Source: an uncultured Methylophilus sp. (GTDB lineage: Bacteria > Pseudomonadota > Gammaproteobacteria > Burkholderiales > Methylophilaceae). From it: 8,718 nt of DNA. Each line of letters begins with the position of its first letter. The first letter of the stretch is position 1. Both the position numbers and the translations under genes were made by a program. The stretch is from the NCBI GenBank assembly GCA_936943315.1, contig CAKZJM010000149.1:1-8718 (forward strand), written 5' to 3'. The notes below the pieces were generated by a model. The model was not told the origin of the DNA and did no database searches. It saw only the letters and a list, made by a program, of their open reading frames with translations. This document shows positions 6,636 to 8,718 of this stretch, piece by piece.

Positions 6636-6740
6636 ATGAAAAATCCACTGGAATCTGTGACAGGCTCCATCATTTCAGGGTTAGTCTTGACTCTGGCGCT
6701 GGTTTTTTTCCTCAAGAATTTTATTGTGGCTGGAGGCTAG
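6636..6740 (+). CDS. Small single-span membrane protein, 34 residues, unknown function
   Basis: An ATG at 6636 opens a 34-codon frame ending in TAG at 6738-6740. The product starts MKNPLESVTG, has one hydrophobic segment at about residues 11-25 (SIISGLVLTLALVFF and neighbours), then LKNFIVAGG, as expected for a single transmembrane helix. A GGGGT (6627-6631) 4 nt upstream could serve as ribosome site. The next gene begins 2 bp after the stop, and that gene's GGAGG Shine-Dalgarno lies within this ORF's last codons (Ala-Gly-Gly), a typical translational-coupling arrangement. I do not recognise a family. By size and context it could be an accessory subunit of the downstream membrane protein; that is inference. 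Confidence 0.6.
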   Translation: MKNPLESVTGSIISGLVLTLALVFFLKNFIVAGG

Positions 6741-6742
6741 TC

Positions 6743-7234
6743 ATGGAACTGCTACCGGCACTCGCCCGATGGATACATTTTTTGGCAGGCATTACCTGGG
6801 TAGGCCTGCTCTATTATTTTAACCTGGTGCAAATGGCAGGCCTGAAGGCCGCCGCAGCCGACGGCACTGCCGCAGGGATCAACAAGCATATCGCGCCACG
6901 CGCGCTGTTATGGTTCCGCTGGTCGGCCGTCGTCACCTGGCTGGCTGGCGCGGCTTTGCTGGGAGCACATTTTACTGATGCTTTTGCATTGCGAAATGGC
7001 TTTGAACTGATTGGCATGGGTGCCTGGTTGGGCACCATCATGCTCTTTAATGTCTGGGTATTGATCTGGCCAAACCAGAAAAAAATTCTTGGGTTCGTCG
7101 TTGCAGACGATGCGGCCAAAAATAAAGCGCGACGCGTGGCCATGCTGGCCTCACGAACCAATCTGGTACTCTCCTTGCCTATGCTGTTTTTCATGGCAAA
7201 TGGCTTGAGTCATCGTGCGGTATTAGGTTTTTAG
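6743..7234 (+). CDS. PuuD/Urate_ox_N-type four-helix membrane protein, stand-alone
   Basis: The 163-residue protein has four predicted transmembrane helices at about 7-28, 55-78, 88-110 and 138-155. Sequence features resemble the membrane domain of PuuD-type urate hydroxylase (Urate_ox_N): WIHFLAGITWVG (10-21), NVWVLIWPNQKKIL (103-116) and ASRTNLVLSLPMLFFM (136-151) with a following His157. Full-length PuuD has more helices and a C-terminal cytochrome c domain. No CXXCH heme motif exists here, so urate oxidation should not be assumed, and no purine-catabolism genes are nearby. His12, His76 and His157 lie at or near helix ends and could bind a metal or heme, which is speculation. The start is set by GGAGG (6732-6736), 6 nt before the ATG; the frame is open upstream to 6572 but the extension is polar and unlike the family. 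A terminator follows directly. Confidence 0.8.
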   Translation: MELLPALARWIHFLAGITWVGLLYYFNLVQMAGLKAAAADGTAAGINKHIAPRALLWFRWSAVVTWLAGAALLGAHFTDAFALRNGFELIGMGAWLGTIMLFNVWVLIWPNQKKILGFVVADDAAKNKARRVAMLASRTNLVLSLPMLFFMANGLSHRAVLGF

Positions 7235-7250
7235 CGGGTTTAAGGCGTCT

Positions 7251-7281
7251 ACGGCGGCTTAAGCCGCCGTTTTTGTTTTTT
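7251..7281 (+). terminator. Rho-independent terminator after the PuuD-like gene
   Basis: ACGGCGGC (7251-7258) pairs perfectly with GCCGCCGT (7263-7270) around TTAA, followed by TTTTTGTTTTTT starting within 7270-7281. This is a strong, canonical intrinsic terminator, 16 bp after the upstream stop. Its T-tract ends 15 bp before the argD ATG. Confidence 0.9.
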
Positions 7282-7296
7282 GATAAAGGGTTTGAA

Positions 7297-8490
7297 ATGT
7301 CTTCAGAGCACTTAATGAACACCTATGGCAGGCAGCCGGTGACTTTTGTCAAAGGCGAGGGCGTCTGGCTCACAGACACTGCCGGTGATCGCTATCTGGA
7401 TGCGTTGTCTGGCGTGGCTGTGAATGGCCTGGGACACGCCCACCCCAAATTTGTCTCCGCCTTGAATGCGCAGATTGCCAGATTGATTCATGTGTCCAAT
7501 ATCTACCAAATTGCAGAACAATCTGCACTGGCCGACAAGCTGGCTGAGCTGTCAGGCATGGACCGCGTGTTTTTCTGTAACTCCGGTTGCGAGGCCAATG
7601 AAGCTGCGATCAAACTGGCGCGGTTATATGGCCACAACAAAGGCATTGATCATCCTGAAATCATTGTCATGGATCAAAGTTTTCACGGCCGGACCATGGC
7701 GACCTTGTCTGCCACTGGCAATCGCAAGGTGCAATATCGTGCACCATTCGAGCCGATAATGCCAGGTGTGGAGTTTGTAGAGTTTGGGGACTTGGAGGCA
7801 TCACAAAAGGCTATTCAACCAGGTAGAACTGCAGCAGTTTTTGTTGAACCCGTGCAAGGTGAGGGTGGTATCCATATTCCTGCCAGCCTCAAAGGCTACA
7901 TACAAGGCCTGCGTGAAATCTGCGATGCCAACGGCTGGTTGCTGATGCTGGACGAAGTGCAGTCTGGCATTGCCAGAACCGGTACCTGGTTTGCTTTTCA
8001 GCATACCGGTATTTTGCCGGATGTGATGACGCTGGCGAAAGGCCTGGGTTCAGGTGTACCGATTGGCGCCTGTGTCGCCCGTGGTGTGGCGGCTGAAACG
8101 TTCACGCCTGGCAAGCATGGCTCAACCTTTGGCGGTAACCCGTTGGCGACCGCTGCCGGGTTGGCGACGCTGGACATTATTGCCGAAGAAAAGCTGCGCG
8201 AAAATGCACAAACGGTCGGCGATTACATTCGCCAGCAGTTTACCGAATCACTAAAAGGCGCATCAGGCGTCGTCAATATCCGCAATGCGGGCATGATGAT
8301 AGGCATTGAACTGGACAAACCCTGTGCTGATCTGGTCAAGCAGGCGCTCGCGGCGAAGCTGCTGATTAACGTGACTTCTGAGAAAGTAATCCGGCTATTG
8401 CCTCCGCTGGTCATGAGTAAACAGGAGGCCGATGAGCTGGTCAGCAGATTGACGCCACTGATATTGAATTTTTTAAAGGCAAGCGCTTGA
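7297..8490 (+). CDS. argD: Acetylornithine aminotransferase
   Basis: This class-III, PLP-dependent aminotransferase converts N-acetylglutamate semialdehyde and glutamate to N-acetylornithine in arginine synthesis; many ArgD enzymes also act as succinyldiaminopimelate aminotransferase in lysine synthesis. The 397-residue product fits the family. Visible landmarks are SGCEANEAAIK (96-106) in the PLP-phosphate loop, SFHGRT (128-133) with the ring-stacking region, EPVQGEGG (184-191), LDEVQSGIARTG (218-229) with the PLP-contacting Asp219, TLAKGLGSG (245-253) with Schiff-base Lys248, and GSTFGGNPL (275-283). A Cys at position 98 replaces the more usual small residue (Ala/Thr). The start at 7297 is supported by AAGGG (7286-7290), 6 nt upstream. 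argF begins 19 bp after the stop, indicating an arginine operon. Confidence 0.94.
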   Translation: MSSEHLMNTYGRQPVTFVKGEGVWLTDTAGDRYLDALSGVAVNGLGHAHPKFVSALNAQIARLIHVSNIYQIAEQSALADKLAELSGMDRVFFCNSGCEANEAAIKLARLYGHNKGIDHPEIIVMDQSFHGRTMATLSATGNRKVQYRAPFEPIMPGVEFVEFGDLEASQKAIQPGRTAAVFVEPVQGEGGIHIPASLKGYIQGLREICDANGWLLMLDEVQSGIARTGTWFAFQHTGILPDVMTLAKGLGSGVPIGACVARGVAAETFTPGKHGSTFGGNPLATAAGLATLDIIAEEKLRENAQTVGDYIRQQFTESLKGASGVVNIRNAGMMIGIELDKPCADLVKQALAAKLLINVTSEKVIRLLPPLVMSKQEADELVSRLTPLILNFLKASA

Positions 8491-8509
8491 TCGAACAGGC
8501 GCCCAACAT

Positions 8510-8718
8510 ATGATGAGTATCAAACACTTTTTGCAGTTTAATGACCTGACCCGCGACGAGATCGAACACATTTTTCATCGTGCCAAATGGATTAAATCGC
8601 AGTTTAAAGACTACAAACAATACTGGCCGCTGGTAGATCGCACGCTGGTCATGATTTTTGAGAAGGCCAGCACACGTACACGCCTGTCATTCGAAGCCGG
8701 TATGCAGCAGCTGGGTGG
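8510..8718 (+). CDS. argF: Ornithine carbamoyltransferase, N-terminal part (cut by window edge)
   Basis: The first 69 codons are present and the gene runs off the right edge. The enzyme joins carbamoyl phosphate to ornithine to give citrulline, the step after ornithine formation. The fragment reads IKHFLQFNDLTRDEI, then DRTLVMIFEKASTRTRLSFE. The STRTR block (residues 54-58 from the first Met) is the carbamoyl-phosphate-binding signature, and FEAGMQQLGG is typical of the family. Two adjacent ATGs (8510 and 8513) are possible starts; I take the first because AGG (8497-8499) is 10 nt away from it and 13 nt from the second. It follows argD by 19 bp in the same direction, so the two are surely cotranscribed. 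Confidence 0.93.
   Translation, partial: MMSIKHFLQFNDLTRDEIEHIFHRAKWIKSQFKDYKQYWPLVDRTLVMIFEKASTRTRLSFEAGMQQLG

Noticed and set aside
6572..6742. 57-residue N-terminal extension of the PuuD-like protein
   Set aside because: The extension is polar, lacks a ribosome site, overlaps the small membrane ORF in another frame, and precedes a perfectly placed GGAGG and ATG at 6743.
7273..7296. TTG start for argD inside the terminator T-tract
   Set aside because: It would begin in the terminator with no ribosome site. The ATG at 7297 has AAGGG at good spacing and matches the family N-terminus.

Overview
The window looks like chromosomal, largely housekeeping DNA from a betaproteobacterium, most likely a methylotroph of the Methylophilaceae type. 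That placement is inferred from protein character (RlmB, Mqo, a stand-alone PuuD-type membrane protein, ArgD followed by ArgF) and moderate G+C, not from a database search. I see no insertion sequence, integrase, tRNA, rRNA or CRISPR array.

Layout, left to right. Positions 2-241 (+) are the basic, low-complexity C-terminal tail of a gene cut by the window edge, most likely ribonuclease R (rnr). A 137-bp gap with three successive hairpins leads into rlmB (379-1140, +), the 23S rRNA G2251 2'-O-methyltransferase; rnr-rlmB order is also found in enterobacteria. A half-size ABC exporter of unknown cargo follows 14 bp later (1155-2930, +), probably on the same transcript.

Two minus-strand genes converge on the exporter. 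Nearest is a predicted outer-membrane lipoprotein with a tandem parallel beta-helix fold (2958-4718), a family with no firmly known function. Upstream of it is mqo (4828-6315), the membrane-associated malate:quinone oxidoreductase that feeds electrons from malate into the quinone pool. mqo should start at 6315 rather than at the far end of its open frame, because of a strong ribosome site there and a TATAAT box inside the upstream extension.

A 320-bp divergent intergenic region separates mqo from a plus-strand pair. The pair is a previously uncalled 34-codon single-span membrane ORF (6636-6740) and, 2 bp later, a four-helix membrane protein related to the membrane domain of PuuD (Urate_ox_N type) (6743-7234). 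The second gene's Shine-Dalgarno lies inside the last codons of the first, suggesting translational coupling. A textbook rho-independent terminator closes this pair, but its U-tract ends only 15 bp before the argD start, so how argD is transcribed is not obvious. argD (7297-8490, acetylornithine aminotransferase) and argF (8510 to window end, ornithine carbamoyltransferase) form an arginine-biosynthesis operon.

No convincing new multi-gene system is present. The most interesting items are the tiny membrane ORF coupled to the PuuD-like protein, the uncharacterised tandem beta-helix lipoprotein, and the terminator-argD junction.
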